Notes: generated by a model from the sequence alone, not told the origin. A DNA stretch of 64,000 bases from Jejuia sp049889775 (GCA_049889775.1 JBMHCT010000010.1:1-64000); one strand, 5' to 3'; counted from the stretch's first letter, positions 23,570-33,311 are shown. Numbers and translations: made by a program.

Positions 23570-25936
23570 TTATCCAAAGTCTAAGTCTTCAGGAACTTCG
23601 TCGTCTTTATCATCATCTTCTATTACCGTATCTCCTTTAGCTTCAGAGCAGTCTACAACGATGGATAAACTTTTTGGTTCTTCAAATTCCTCTTTCGAAA
23701 TATTTAGAGATTCGTCAGCATAACAACTTTTCATGTAAACACCCCAAATTGGTAGAGCCATGGCGGCTCCTTGTCCATAAGTAATTGTTCTAAAATGAGT
23801 TGCTCTGTCTTCACCGCCTACCCATACACCAGTAACTAAATTAGGGACCATACCCATAAACCAACCATCACTTTGGTTTTGTGTAGTTCCTGTTTTTCCA
23901 GCGATTGGATTTGTAAATTCATATGGATAACCCGTCACTACTTCTCTGTAATCAGCTCTATAGGAATCTGCTCCTTTACCTCTCAATCGTGCTCCCGAAC
24001 CTACTTGAGTAACACCTTCCATTAGTTTTACTGCGACATACGCGGTTTCTTCACTCAATACATCACGTGTTTCGGGCTTAAATTGGTAAAGAATTGTACC
24101 ATTTTTATCTTCAATACTCGTTACCATTACAGGTTTTGTGTATACGCCTTTGTTAGCGAAAGCGCCATAAGCACCAACCATTTCATAAACACTAATATCT
24201 GGAGTTCCTAAAGCTATTGATGGCACTGGCGGCACCTCCGATTCAATACCAAGATTTTTAGCGAGATTCACAACAGTTTGCGGACCGACCTTATCAATAA
24301 GACGTGCAGTAATTGTATTTACGGAGTTTGCAAGTGCATTTTTTAAACTTCTTGTACCACCATAATCTGTATCACCATTTGAATTCTTTGGGCACCACGC
24401 TTCTGGGTTTCCGTGTTTATTGGCTTCTATACAAAATGGTGTGTCTGGAAATTCGTCACAAGGTGAAAAATGCAATTGATCAATAGCCGCTGTATACACC
24501 AAAGGTTTAAACGTTGAGCCTATTTGACGTTTACCTTGTTTTACCATATCATACTGAAAATGCTTGTAATCCATACCACCAACCCATGCTTTTACATGAC
24601 CAGTTCTTGGATTCATAGACATCATACCTGTTCTTAAAAAAGATTTGTAGTAGCGCATAGAATCCCAAGGCTTCATGACAGTATCAATCTCACTTGGTTG
24701 ACCATCTTTCCATGTGAAAACGGACATAGGAACTGGCTTTTTAAACGATGCAATAATTTCTTCATTAGATTTTTTCAAATCGTATTTCATATGCCGCCAA
24801 CGTTCAGATTGACGCATAGACCGTTTCATCAAAGCCTCAATTTCTTCTTTTTCTAATTCTAAAAATGGTGCAGTTGGATTTCGGGCAGGTGTATTTTGTA
24901 CAAAAAACTCGGCCTGTAACCTTGGCATATGCTGTTGCACTGCATCTTCGGCATACTTCTGCATACGCGAATCTATGGTGGTGTAAATTTTTAAGCCGTC
25001 ACTATTAATATTATATTTTGAGCCATCAGGTTTTCTATTTTCCTCTTTTTTTGTCCAATCTTTCATAAATCTTCTTAGGTATTCTCTAAAATAAGTAGCT
25101 ATTCCGTGACGGTGAGACTGAGGCGTATATTTTAAATCTAATTCTGTTTTTTGTAGAGAATCTTTGGTTTGCTCGTCAATATAATCGTACTTGAACATTT
25201 GAGCCAAAACAACATTTCTTCTTGTTTTGACCTCTATTGGATTACGTAAAGGGTTGAAATAAGAGGCGTTTTTAAACATTCCAACCAACATTGCAGATTC
25301 TTTTAAATCTAACTCTTTAGGTTCTTTATCAAAATAAATACTAGCAGCGCTCCTTATACCATCAGCATTATTTAAGAAATCATAGATGTTGAAATACTGC
25401 GCAATAATCTCTTCCTTTGTATACTGCCGTTCTAGACGTGTAGCTATAATCCATTCTTTAATTTTTTGAAAAATGGCGTTGGTTGTGTTATTTCTATCCC
25501 GCACTCCTATAAATAATTGTCGGGCTAACTGTTGAGAAATAGTACTAGCTCCCCCTCGCTTTCCAAGAAAGAAAAATGCTCTTAAAGTTCCTCTCGCATC
25601 GATGCCTGCATGATCATGAAAACGAGCATCTTCAGTAGCAATAAGTGCATCTACTAAATACGGAGATAACTCATCATAACCAACAGGGGTTCTGTTATCA
25701 TTAAAATAAAATTTACCTAAAGTCTGTCCATCCGAAGATATAATCTCAGTTGCTAGATTTGTTTTAGGGTTTTCTAATTGCGTGTGGTCTGGCATTTCAC
25801 CTAAAACACCCCAAGAAGCAAGTAAAAATGGAAGTATAGCCAAAACTATTCCTGTTAGAAAAAGAATCCAAAACCATCTTATATATTTAGAAAAGTTAGT
25901 GGTGGTAGTTGCTGCTTCTTTTTTTGCTTTTGCCAT
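23570..25936 (-). CDS. Bifunctional penicillin-binding protein 1A
   Basis: 788-residue class A penicillin-binding protein that polymerises lipid II and cross-links peptidoglycan. A short cytoplasmic tail and one membrane anchor (residues ~21-45) come first. The glycosyltransferase-51 domain has the catalytic Glu102 in EDARFHDHAG and GGASTISQQLARQLF. The transpeptidase domain has STFK (nucleophile Ser), SVN and KTGTTQN in order. The C-terminal tail is strongly acidic (EDDDKDDEVPEDLDFG). The start ATG lies 2 bases after the gldH stop, so ricT, gldH and this gene form one operon, as expected in flavobacteria. Confidence 0.96.
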   Translation of the reverse strand: MAKAKKEAATTTTNFSKYIRWFWILFLTGIVLAILPFLLASWGVLGEMPDHTQLENPKTNLATEIISSDGQTLGKFYFNDNRTPVGYDELSPYLVDALIATEDARFHDHAGIDARGTLRAFFFLGKRGGASTISQQLARQLFIGVRDRNNTTNAIFQKIKEWIIATRLERQYTKEEIIAQYFNIYDFLNNADGIRSAASIYFDKEPKELDLKESAMLVGMFKNASYFNPLRNPIEVKTRRNVVLAQMFKYDYIDEQTKDSLQKTELDLKYTPQSHRHGIATYFREYLRRFMKDWTKKEENRKPDGSKYNINSDGLKIYTTIDSRMQKYAEDAVQQHMPRLQAEFFVQNTPARNPTAPFLELEKEEIEALMKRSMRQSERWRHMKYDLKKSNEEIIASFKKPVPMSVFTWKDGQPSEIDTVMKPWDSMRYYKSFLRTGMMSMNPRTGHVKAWVGGMDYKHFQYDMVKQGKRQIGSTFKPLVYTAAIDQLHFSPCDEFPDTPFCIEANKHGNPEAWCPKNSNGDTDYGGTRSLKNALANSVNTITARLIDKVGPQTVVNLAKNLGIESEVPPVPSIALGTPDISVYEMVGAYGAFANKGVYTKPVMVTSIEDKNGTILYQFKPETRDVLSEETAYVAVKLMEGVTQVGSGARLRGKGADSYRADYREVVTGYPYEFTNPIAGKTGTTQNQSDGWFMGMVPNLVTGVWVGGEDRATHFRTITYGQGAAMALPIWGVYMKSCYADESLNISKEEFEEPKSLSIVVDCSEAKGDTVIEDDDKDDEVPEDLDFG

Positions 25937-25938
25937 AA

Positions 25939-26439
25939 CTAATTGCTCATTAATGGTTTTTCAACTCTAAAACCTACATCGGTAATACCTTCTAAATTGA
26001 TAATACCGTTTACTTTACCATGCTCTCTCATGGCATGTTGTATACTTACTTCATATTCGCCCGCTTCGTTAAACACCACATTTTCTTTATACCACAATTT
26101 ATTTTCCTTGGTGTCAGTAACACCAGTGCCTAATAACTTACCAGAAGGTTCTGCCATTCTATATTCTAATGTGTCTTTTATGGTTTTACCATGAGGAAAA
26201 TTCATTTCCACTATCAAGAATAAATTATTGTATTTGTAAGCGTTTGTATTCCTTAAACCCACAAATAAATTATAGGGATTTACAGTGTCTGGAGCATTCA
26301 ATTTGAATGAGATAATAGAATCTTTATGCCACTGATTGGGTACAGATTTATACGTATCGAAAACTCGATTTTGATCACAAGAAACAGCAAAGAAAAGTGC
26401 TAAAGCTACTAAAAAACTATTTCTGATTATTTTTAGCAT
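25939..26439 (-). CDS. gldH: Gliding-motility lipoprotein GldH
   Basis: 166-residue lipoprotein of the GldH family, one of the proteins required for gliding motility (and type IX secretion-linked behaviour) in Flavobacterium johnsoniae. I chose the ATG at 26439 because it gives a lipoprotein signal (MLKIIRNSFLVALALFFAVS) with lipobox Cys21; the longer upstream frame lies in the ricT tail. The mature protein is mostly beta sequence (ISFKLNAPDTVNPYNLFVGL, NLFLIVEMNFPHGKTIKDT). The order ricT-gldH-pbp1A is the flavobacterial arrangement. The start overlaps the end of ricT by 23 bases. Presence of gldH suggests, but does not prove, that the organism glides. Confidence 0.9.
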   Translation of the reverse strand: MLKIIRNSFLVALALFFAVSCDQNRVFDTYKSVPNQWHKDSIISFKLNAPDTVNPYNLFVGLRNTNAYKYNNLFLIVEMNFPHGKTIKDTLEYRMAEPSGKLLGTGVTDTKENKLWYKENVVFNEAGEYEVSIQHAMREHGKVNGIINLEGITDVGFRVEKPLMSN

Positions 26440-27649
26440 TTTGAGGTTTTCTTTTGGTATTTCTTCTTCTTTTATTTTGATTTGATTTTTGGGTAGACGC
26501 TGTGTTTTGCTTGTTCTGATTTCCTTTGCGTCTATTATTTCTACGTTTTCTATTGCGTTTTGGACTATCAAAGCGTGTTAAACTATCTTGTCCCACAACG
26601 TTTTCAAACTCAACTTTAGTGTCCTCAGCTAAATCTAATGCGTATTCTTCAAGACTCACAATTTTTTTATTTTGCTTATTTAAGGCAATAATTTCATTGG
26701 CTTGTTCAGAGGTAATTTTATGCCAATTCATCCATTCGCCTTCATAGGCATACCACATATGGCCTTTAAAAATATCAGTCTTTTGGCAAACAGCCGTTCC
26801 TTTTTCAGTTTGAAGTTTTACATCGGTTTTTGGAAAATCTTTAAGCGCATCCAAATACGTATCTAATTCATAATTTAAACAACATTTAAGCTTACCACAT
26901 TGTCCTGCCAGTTTTTGTGGATTAAGAGAAAGCTGTTGATATCGCGCCGCTGAGGTACTTACCGAACGAAAATCGGTTAACCAAGTAGAGCAACATAATT
27001 CGCGTCCGCAAGAGCCAATACCGCCCAATCTAGAGGCTTCTTGTCTAAAACCAACCTGTCGCATTTCAATACGCGTTCTAAATTCTCTAGCAAAAACTTT
27101 AATCAGCTCTCTAAAATCTACACGTTCTTCGGCAGTATAATAAAATGTAGCTTTACTGGCATCACCTTGAAACTCGATATCAGATATTTTCATCTGAAGT
27201 TTTAAATCTATAGCAAACTGTCGCGCCTTAACCTTCATAGGCTCTTCACGATCACGTGCTTTTTGCCAAATATCAATATCTTTTTGAGTCGCTTTTCGGT
27301 ATATTTTTAAAATATCATCACCTTCTGGTGCAATATTTTTACGCTTCATTTGTACACGCACCAATTCCCCCGTAAGGGTAACCATACCAATATCATGACC
27401 TGCTTGTGCTTGTGTAGCAACAATATCTCCAATACTGAGGGTTAAATTCTCAGAGTTTTTATAGTAGTCTTTTCTGCCGTTTTTATAACGTACTTCAACC
27501 CAATCAAAGGGTTTTTCTCCGTTTGGAAGAGACATATTGGATAACCAATCAAAAACGGTTAACTTATTACAACTGTCCGTTCCACAAGTACCATTATTTT
27601 TGCAGCCCTTTGGAGAGCCATCTTTAGTTGAGCAACTTGCGCAAGCCAT
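26417..27649 (-). CDS. ricT: PSP1-domain protein RicT (YaaT)
   Basis: 410-residue PSP1-domain protein of the RicT/YaaT family. In Bacillus, RicT forms an iron-sulfur complex that helps RNase Y-dependent mRNA maturation; the role in Bacteroidetes is not settled. A Cys-rich N-terminus (Cys3, 6, 16, 22, 27) and the two conserved blocks GSCGRELCCSTW and GQCGKLKCCLNYE are visible; these cysteines probably bind Fe-S. The last ~60 residues are a basic, Asn/Arg/Lys-rich low-complexity tail (KRNRKRRNNRRKGN), perhaps RNA-binding. It is the first gene of the ricT-gldH-pbp1A operon and overlaps gldH by 23 bases. Confidence 0.92.
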   Translation of the reverse strand: MACASCSTKDGSPKGCKNNGTCGTDSCNKLTVFDWLSNMSLPNGEKPFDWVEVRYKNGRKDYYKNSENLTLSIGDIVATQAQAGHDIGMVTLTGELVRVQMKRKNIAPEGDDILKIYRKATQKDIDIWQKARDREEPMKVKARQFAIDLKLQMKISDIEFQGDASKATFYYTAEERVDFRELIKVFAREFRTRIEMRQVGFRQEASRLGGIGSCGRELCCSTWLTDFRSVSTSAARYQQLSLNPQKLAGQCGKLKCCLNYELDTYLDALKDFPKTDVKLQTEKGTAVCQKTDIFKGHMWYAYEGEWMNWHKITSEQANEIIALNKQNKKIVSLEEYALDLAEDTKVEFENVVGQDSLTRFDSPKRNRKRRNNRRKGNQNKQNTASTQKSNQNKRRRNTKRKPQNAKNNQK

Positions 27650-27805
27650 ATGTTATATGTTGAATTCGTTAATAATTAAATTATTACGAATGAAGATTCA
27701 TACCTGATTCTCTATAAACACCAAAAAATGTTTACGAATGTAAATATAAGACTATTATAAGTTTTGAAAAAGAACGATTTTAAAACAGATTTTGTATTGA
27801 AGGGT

Positions 27806-28873
27806 CTATTTTTTCTTCAAAACCTCAAAAATGTTCCTTAAATCCTTCTTGTAAGGCAAATAATCTGCACGTCCTTTTTTAAAGATATCATTGCTGTTAC
27901 CTTGTCCTTTTCGTAACGCTTTTTGCTCCTCAAATGGTAAAGCATTTATCTCTTTACAGTTGGTAGAGCAGCAATTATCCATTTCTTCTTTACAGGTGTC
28001 GCATTGTATAAAAAGTAAATGGCATGCATCGTTGGCACAATTGGTATGCACATCAAAAGGAGCGCCACATTGATGGCATTGCGCAATAACGTCTTCGCTA
28101 ATTTTTTCAGCACGACGCTCATCGAACACAAAGTTTTTACCTATGAATTTATTTTCAAGGTTTTGCTCTTTTATCTGTCTTGTGTACTCGATAATGCCAC
28201 CTTCAAGTTGAAAAACGTTTTTAAAACCTTTATGTTTAAAATATGCACTGGCTTTTTCGCAACGGATGCCTCCAGTACAGTACATAACAAGGTTTTTATC
28301 TTCTTTGTGTGTTTTTAAATCGTCTTCAATAATATCAAGAGATTCTCTAAAAGTATCCACGTCTGGCGTAACGGCATTTTTAAAATGCCCTATTTCGCTT
28401 TCGTAGTGGTTACGCATATCTACCAAAACGGTATCCTTGTCTTCAATAAGAGCGTTGAATTTTTCTGCGCCAACATGAACACCTTTGTTTGTTACATCGA
28501 ATGTGTCATCATTCAAGCCATCAGCTACGATTTTATGGCGTACTTTTACCTTCAATTTTAAGAAAGACATGTTATCCTGTTCAACCGCAATGTTTAAACG
28601 AATGTCTTTTAGAAAATCGATGGTGTCTAGATGATTTTTGAATGCTTCAAATTTATCTGCGGGAAGAGATAACTGGCCGTTAATGCCTTCATTAGCTACG
28701 TAAATTCTGCCTAAAACGTCTAGTTTATCCCAAACGATGAATAGTTGATCTCTAAATTCTTGTGGATTTTGAATGTGCGCGTATTGGTAAAAAGATAAGG
28801 TTAATCGATCTTTTCCTGCTTTTTCGATTAATGCTCTTCTTTCTTCTGCGCTTAATTTATTGTACAGTTGCAT
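27806..28873 (-). CDS. trhO: tRNA uridine(34) hydroxylase TrhO (rhodanese family)
   Basis: Oxygen-dependent enzyme that hydroxylates the wobble uridine U34 of certain tRNAs to 5-hydroxyuridine, the first step toward cmo5U/mo5U. The 355-residue length and layout fit: an N-terminal acylphosphatase-like domain (YVANEGINGQLSLP), a rhodanese domain with VDMRNHYESEIGHF and the catalytic loop MYCTGGIRCEKA (Cys199, Cys205), and a C-terminal Cys-rich segment (CHQCGAPFDVHTNC). It is a single gene with a good upstream promoter (28917-28946). Confidence 0.95.
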   Translation of the reverse strand: MQLYNKLSAEERRALIEKAGKDRLTLSFYQYAHIQNPQEFRDQLFIVWDKLDVLGRIYVANEGINGQLSLPADKFEAFKNHLDTIDFLKDIRLNIAVEQDNMSFLKLKVKVRHKIVADGLNDDTFDVTNKGVHVGAEKFNALIEDKDTVLVDMRNHYESEIGHFKNAVTPDVDTFRESLDIIEDDLKTHKEDKNLVMYCTGGIRCEKASAYFKHKGFKNVFQLEGGIIEYTRQIKEQNLENKFIGKNFVFDERRAEKISEDVIAQCHQCGAPFDVHTNCANDACHLLFIQCDTCKEEMDNCCSTNCKEINALPFEEQKALRKGQGNSNDIFKKGRADYLPYKKDLRNIFEVLKKK

Positions 28874-28916
28874 GCTATACTAATTATTTAAGGTTAAAGA
28901 AATATGTTATTGGGTG

Positions 28917-28946
28917 CAAATGTACAATTTAAAATAGATTAGCCAA
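28917..28946 (-). promoter_or_regulatory. Promoter of trhO
   Basis: On the minus strand TACATTTG (plus coordinates 28917-28924) matches the -7 consensus TAnnTTTG, and TTG (28944-28946) lies 19 bases upstream, matching the -33 spacing. It is 44 bases before the trhO start. Confidence 0.72.
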
Positions 28947-29029
28947 TTAAAACTAATTTTAATGTAATTATTTAAAAATGAAATAATTAAGGAGGTTTGA
29001 TCAAGAATTTAAAGAGGCAAGTTTAGCGC

Positions 29030-29074
29030 AAAAAAAAACCTTGACTCTGATTGTCGATTTGGAGCACAAGGTTT
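29030..29074 (-). terminator. Intrinsic terminator of the AlbA_2 gene
   Basis: Stem AAACCTTG (29036-29043) and CAAGGTTT (29067-29074) with a 23-base loop; on the minus strand the stem is followed by a run of nine T including the stem end. It lies 90 bases beyond the stop of the gene at 29164-30297. Confidence 0.75.
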
Positions 29075-29163
29075 ATTTAAATGATTAATAGCAAGACAAA
29101 CATAAATCTTTTTTGCTTACGGCAAAACCGTAATGCTAACTTTTAGGTAAATTACATTATTTA

Positions 29164-30297
29164 TCAGTTGTATTTCACTTTTCTCAAAATTCTGACAGTT
29201 TCTTTGTATAGTTTATAAACGGTTTCATTGTAACTTTTAAGATAAGCCTTACTTTCTTGTAGCTTATCAATAGCCTTTTCAAAATCGTTTAGGTAACAAA
29301 TAAGGTATGTTGAGGGTAAATTGTTTAAATCCAATATTTCAGGCTCTGTTAATTTCAAGCCTTTTTTTAACTTTTCCAGTAGTGCATTATTTGTATTATA
29401 AATGTGAAAGAGTGTTTTTTTATTGAATTTAGGAGGATCAAACAACAGCTTGGTTTCAATGGTATAATTGGCGTTATCCTGAAATTGAATAATAGTTTCC
29501 TCTAAAGGATAATATTTAAAGCTCTTTTGAAATCCGAGGTTAACGTACTCAATTATTTCGAAGGTGTTCTCGGTAATTTTTATGGAAACTTCATCTAAAG
29601 CAGAAAAAAACAATCGCACTTGTTCATTTATCAATTCAATATCAACGCGAGAATAAAACACTTCGTTTTTCACCGTTTTCTTTTGTCCTGCCCAACAGAC
29701 CACAAAATACTCTTTAAATACTCTATATTGCGCATTAAAGTCCTTGCCCTTGGTCATAAATGCCATTACGCCATCTAAAGTATGCTCAATATTGTTTTGT
29801 GCATTGCGTTCGATGGCTTCCACAATTTTGGAATTTAGATCCTTAATGTCGCTTTCAAATACTTTGGGCATACTTATACTCCCATCTCTAAAGAACACTG
29901 AACCGCCGTAATATTTCCAAATATTTTTTCTTAGAGCAGTAAGTTTTCCAATGGGGCGTATGGTAACTAGTCCAACTACTTTATCGTCTGGTAAATGCGG
30001 AAAAGGAATGTTTTCATACTGAACAATAGGCGGATTTGTTAAATAAGCATTAATAAGATTTTGAATTTTACTATCATCAAAAAAATCTACGCCTATAATT
30101 TTGTTGTCTTCATCTTCAACCCCAATAACGATATACGAATTGTTGTTTGGATTACTATTTGAAAGCGCACAAATGTGCTTTAAAAATTTTGCTTTTCCTT
30201 CTTTTTGGCTGATATCAATTTTTCGTTTTTTATCATAAAAACTGTTTTCATCGTTATGAGCTAAAAGGTGTTTAATAAGTAGGCGTTTATTGATCAT
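29164..30297 (-). CDS. AlbA_2 (Schlafen-type) domain protein, function unknown
   Basis: 377-residue protein whose N-terminal ~150 residues match the AlbA_2 / divergent AAA_4 domain: KEGKAKFLKHICALSNSN, YIVIGVEDEDNKIIGVDFFDD and the phrase YGGSVFFRDGS. This domain is found in Schlafen-like and transcription-regulator proteins and binds nucleic acid or nucleotide in some. The remaining ~220 residues show no motif I can name. The gene is separated by 30 bases from an upstream SDR gene on the same strand and probably shares its transcript. It could be a regulator or a defence-related factor, but nothing nearby supports a defence island. Confidence 0.72.
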   Translation of the reverse strand: MINKRLLIKHLLAHNDENSFYDKKRKIDISQKEGKAKFLKHICALSNSNPNNNSYIVIGVEDEDNKIIGVDFFDDSKIQNLINAYLTNPPIVQYENIPFPHLPDDKVVGLVTIRPIGKLTALRKNIWKYYGGSVFFRDGSISMPKVFESDIKDLNSKIVEAIERNAQNNIEHTLDGVMAFMTKGKDFNAQYRVFKEYFVVCWAGQKKTVKNEVFYSRVDIELINEQVRLFFSALDEVSIKITENTFEIIEYVNLGFQKSFKYYPLEETIIQFQDNANYTIETKLLFDPPKFNKKTLFHIYNTNNALLEKLKKGLKLTEPEILDLNNLPSTYLICYLNDFEKAIDKLQESKAYLKSYNETVYKLYKETVRILRKVKYN

Positions 30298-30327
30298 AGC
30301 AACTTCCTGGGGAAACAGGAATCTAAT

Positions 30328-31080
30328 TTAAAATTCTTTTTTAACTGTGGTTGAATTAGCCTGCGCCGTACAAAACATCAAAACATCGGCAATATTAACA
30401 TGCGGTGGTCTAGTAACCGCAAAAAGAATAACTTCGGCTACATCTTTAGCCTGTAATGCTTTAAAACCTGTGTAAACCGAATCGGCTTCTTCCCCACCTT
30501 TAAAACGCACTTGAGAAAACTCAGTTTCTACCAACCCAGGGTTTACTGCGCCTACTTTTATTCCAAACGGATTTAAATCAACACGCATACCTTCTGTAAT
30601 GGCTAAAACCGCATGCTTACTGCCACAATACACATTACCTTTGGGATAAACTTCTTTGCCTGCAGAAGACCCAATGTTAATTATGTGTCCCGATTTGCGT
30701 TCGGTCATCTGCGGAATGATTGCCTTACTCACATAAAGCAACCCCTTTACATTAATGTCCATCATCGCATCCCAATCATCCAAACTTCCTTCCTGTATGG
30801 GGTCTAAACCATGGGCATTACCAGCATTATTAATTAAAATATCTATTTGCTTAAAATCTTTGGGTAATGAGGTAATGACATCGCGAGTGGCTTGTCGATC
30901 TCTTACATCAAAATTCAAAATATGAACATCTGTTAATCGTTCCAAAGCTTCTTGAATTGTTTTTAATCGATTAAGTCGTCTACCACAGAGTATAAGCCTT
31001 ATACCGTTTTTGGCAAATTCGTAGGCTGTGGCTTCTCCGATACCACTTGTTGCTCCCGTAATGAATGCGGTTTTTTTCAT
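30328..31080 (-). CDS. Short-chain dehydrogenase/reductase (YdfG-like)
   Basis: 250-residue classical SDR oxidoreductase using NAD(P). The dinucleotide motif TGATSGIG is at residues 9-16, LINNAGN at 83-88, and the catalytic set is Ser138/Ser139, Tyr151 and Lys155 (VYCGSKHAVLA). CGRRLNRLK after the second strand suggests an NADP preference, as in the YdfG/serine-3-dehydrogenase group; the substrate (a 3-hydroxy acid or related) is inferred only. It is the first gene of a two-gene unit with the AlbA_2 protein, 30 bases apart. Confidence 0.93.
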   Translation of the reverse strand: MKKTAFITGATSGIGEATAYEFAKNGIRLILCGRRLNRLKTIQEALERLTDVHILNFDVRDRQATRDVITSLPKDFKQIDILINNAGNAHGLDPIQEGSLDDWDAMMDINVKGLLYVSKAIIPQMTERKSGHIINIGSSAGKEVYPKGNVYCGSKHAVLAITEGMRVDLNPFGIKVGAVNPGLVETEFSQVRFKGGEEADSVYTGFKALQAKDVAEVILFAVTRPPHVNIADVLMFCTAQANSTTVKKEF

Positions 31081-31331
31081 TCTAGTTGATTTATTTCAGC
31101 TTAAAAATACCTAAAAGACTAGTATTTCCATTTTAATTATTTGGAGATTTATCTAATAGTTATTCACTACTTGGAACAATTAAGAAAACCTTATCATAAA
31201 AATTGGTTAAAGTCAGGTGTCATAGTGTTTTCAGAATTTTTTTAACCAATTTTTAACAGGTTTAAAATAAAAATTTTACATTTTGCGATACTCAAAAAAC
31301 GAGCTCAAAGTTTAAAGCTTAAAACTTAAAA

Positions 31332-32336
31332 ATGATGTCAGAAACGAGTACTATTGATATTAAGTCTATAAACGAGAAAATTGAAAAAGAAAGTGCATTT
31401 GTAGATTTATTAACCTTAGAAATGAATAAGGTTATTGTTGGGCAAAAGCACATGGTAGAACGCCTACTTATTGGTCTTTTAGGACGCGGGCATATTTTAT
31501 TAGAAGGTGTTCCAGGTTTAGCAAAAACGTTAGCAATTAATACGCTGGCGCAAGCGGTAGATGGAAGTTTTAGTAGAATTCAGTTTACACCAGATTTATT
31601 ACCCGCTGATGTTACGGGTACTTTAATTTATAATATGAAGGAGAACGATTTCTCCATTAAAAAGGGGCCAATATTTGCCAATTTTGTTCTGGCAGATGAG
31701 ATTAACAGGGCGCCAGCAAAAGTGCAGTCGGCACTTTTAGAAGCCATGCAGGAAAAGCAAGTTACTATTGGTGATGATACCTTCACTTTAGATAAACCAT
31801 TTTTGGTTATGGCAACCCAAAACCCTGTAGAACAAGAAGGAACATATCCTTTGCCAGAAGCGCAGGTTGACCGTTTCATGTTGAAAACGGTTATTGATTA
31901 TCCAAAACTTGAAGAGGAACAACTGATTATTCGAGCCAATTTAAAAGGTGCTTTCGAAAAAGTAAATCCTGTGGTGTCATTAAAGCAAATTTTATCGGCT
32001 CAAGATGTGGTGCGTGAGGTTTACATGGACGAAAAAATTGAGAAATACATTTTAGATATCATTTTCGCTACACGATATCCCGAAAAATATAGACTTACAG
32101 ATTTAAAACCATTAATTTCTTTTGGAGCTTCGCCTCGTGGAAGTATCAATTTGGCTACTGCGGCTAAGTGTTACGCATTTATCAAACGTCGCGGCTATGT
32201 CATTCCAGAAGATATTCGTGCAGTTGTTTATGATGTGTTGCGTCACAGAATTGGTATTACGTATGAAGCTGAAGCTGAAAACGTAACATCTGTAGACATC
32301 ATTAACAAAATTGTCAACGAGATAGAGGTTCCTTAA
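31332..32336 (+). CDS. MoxR-family AAA+ ATPase
   Basis: 334-residue cytoplasmic AAA+ ATPase of the MoxR family, thought to act as a chaperone assembling or remodelling the VWA-domain partner proteins encoded just downstream. Walker A is EGVPGLAKT (residues 58-66) and Walker B FVLADEINRAP (Asp122-Glu123); sensor 1 region FLVMATQNPVEQEGTYPLPEAQ is family-typical, with an Arg finger in DRFMLK. The gene heads the Bat operon. Upstream 250 bases are AT-rich. Two ATG codons (31332, 31335) can start the protein. Confidence 0.94.
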   Translation: MMSETSTIDIKSINEKIEKESAFVDLLTLEMNKVIVGQKHMVERLLIGLLGRGHILLEGVPGLAKTLAINTLAQAVDGSFSRIQFTPDLLPADVTGTLIYNMKENDFSIKKGPIFANFVLADEINRAPAKVQSALLEAMQEKQVTIGDDTFTLDKPFLVMATQNPVEQEGTYPLPEAQVDRFMLKTVIDYPKLEEEQLIIRANLKGAFEKVNPVVSLKQILSAQDVVREVYMDEKIEKYILDIIFATRYPEKYRLTDLKPLISFGASPRGSINLATAAKCYAFIKRRGYVIPEDIRAVVYDVLRHRIGITYEAEAENVTSVDIINKIVNEIEVP

Positions 32337-32355
32337 AAAGTTTACAGTGCGCGGT

Positions 32356-32440
32356 GGCAATAGGCAGTTGCTTACTCTACTGAATACTAAAGACTCAACC
32401 ATTTGATAACTGGAAACTGAGACTGAAAACTGTTTACTGA
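32356..32440. repeat. Low-complexity ACTGAATACTG-type spacer repeat
   Basis: Most of the gap between moxR and the DUF58 gene consists of degenerate repeats of the form ACTGAATACTA, AACTGGAAACTGAG, ACTGAAAACTG. A shorter relative (AAACTGAATACTGAAG) fills the batA-batB gap at about 36052-36080. Such degenerate spacer repeats are frequent in flavobacterial genomes; they are not coding. Confidence 0.7.
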
Positions 32441-32444
32441 ATAG

Positions 32445-33311
32445 ATGGATACTAAAGAATTACTAAAGAAAGTACGCAAAATTGAGATCAAGACAAGACG
32501 ATTGTCTGATCATATTTTTGGAGGCGAATACCACTCTACCTTCAAAGGACGCGGTATGACCTTTAGTGAAGTGCGTCAATATCAGTTTGGGGACGATGTA
32601 AGAAGTATAGATTGGAATGTTACCGCACGCTACAATGAACCTTTTGTAAAAGTTTTTGAAGAAGAGCGAGAACTTACCATGATGCTTATGGTGGATATCT
32701 CAGGGTCTGAGCTATTTGGTACAGAGCAGCAATTTAAAAATGAGGTAGTCACTGAAATTGCGGCAACACTAGCATTTTCAGCAACACAAAACAATGATAA
32801 AATTGGTTTGATTTTATTTTCTGACCAAATAGAATTATTTATCCCTCCAAAAAAAGGGCGCTCTCATGTATTACGAATTATTCGCGAGTTAATTGAGTTT
32901 GAACCAGAAAGTAAAAAAACAAACATTGCAGAAGCATTAAAGTTCTTAACCAATGTAATGAAGAAAAAGACAATCGTTTTTGTGTTGTCTGATTTTATTG
33001 CTGACGATTACGAGCGCACTATGAAAATTGTTTCTGGCAAACATGATGTAACCGGAATTAGAGTATACGATAAACGTGAGGAAGAAATTCCAAATCTTGG
33101 TATAGTACAAATGCAAGATGAAGAAACTGGCGAATTAATGTTGGTAAATACCACTTCTAAAAAAGTGAGAAACAACTACGCAAAATTCTATAGAGATAAG
33201 GTGAGCTATTATAAAGACACCTTTTCAAGATCTGGAGCAGGAACTATCGATTGTCGCGTAGACGAAAGTTATGTAAAAAAGTTGTTGGGGTATTTTAAAC
33301 GAAGAGGATAA
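32445..33311 (+). CDS. DUF58 protein with VWA-like fold
   Basis: 288-residue DUF58 protein, regularly encoded beside MoxR ATPases. The DUF58 signature RGMTFSEVRQYQFGDDVRSIDWNVTARYNEPFVK is split here across residues ~38-70, and a VWA-like core follows (MLMVDISGSELFG, with the MIDAS-like DxSxS changed to D-I-S-G-S; IGLILFSDQIELFIPP). No signal peptide or membrane segment is seen, so it is cytoplasmic, in contrast to BatA and BatB. It is the second gene of the Bat operon and is expected to be a client or partner of the MoxR ATPase. Confidence 0.93.
   Translation: MDTKELLKKVRKIEIKTRRLSDHIFGGEYHSTFKGRGMTFSEVRQYQFGDDVRSIDWNVTARYNEPFVKVFEEERELTMMLMVDISGSELFGTEQQFKNEVVTEIAATLAFSATQNNDKIGLILFSDQIELFIPPKKGRSHVLRIIRELIEFEPESKKTNIAEALKFLTNVMKKKTIVFVLSDFIADDYERTMKIVSGKHDVTGIRVYDKREEEIPNLGIVQMQDEETGELMLVNTTSKKVRNNYAKFYRDKVSYYKDTFSRSGAGTIDCRVDESYVKKLLGYFKRRG

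Noticed and set aside
26440..26571. 44-residue N-terminal extension of GldH
   Set aside because: It lies within the basic tail of ricT and would bury the lipoprotein signal; the ATG at 26439 gives a proper lipobox.
29164..31080. Defence island around the AlbA_2 gene
   Set aside because: Neighbours are an SDR enzyme and housekeeping genes; no nuclease, toxin or restriction genes were found.
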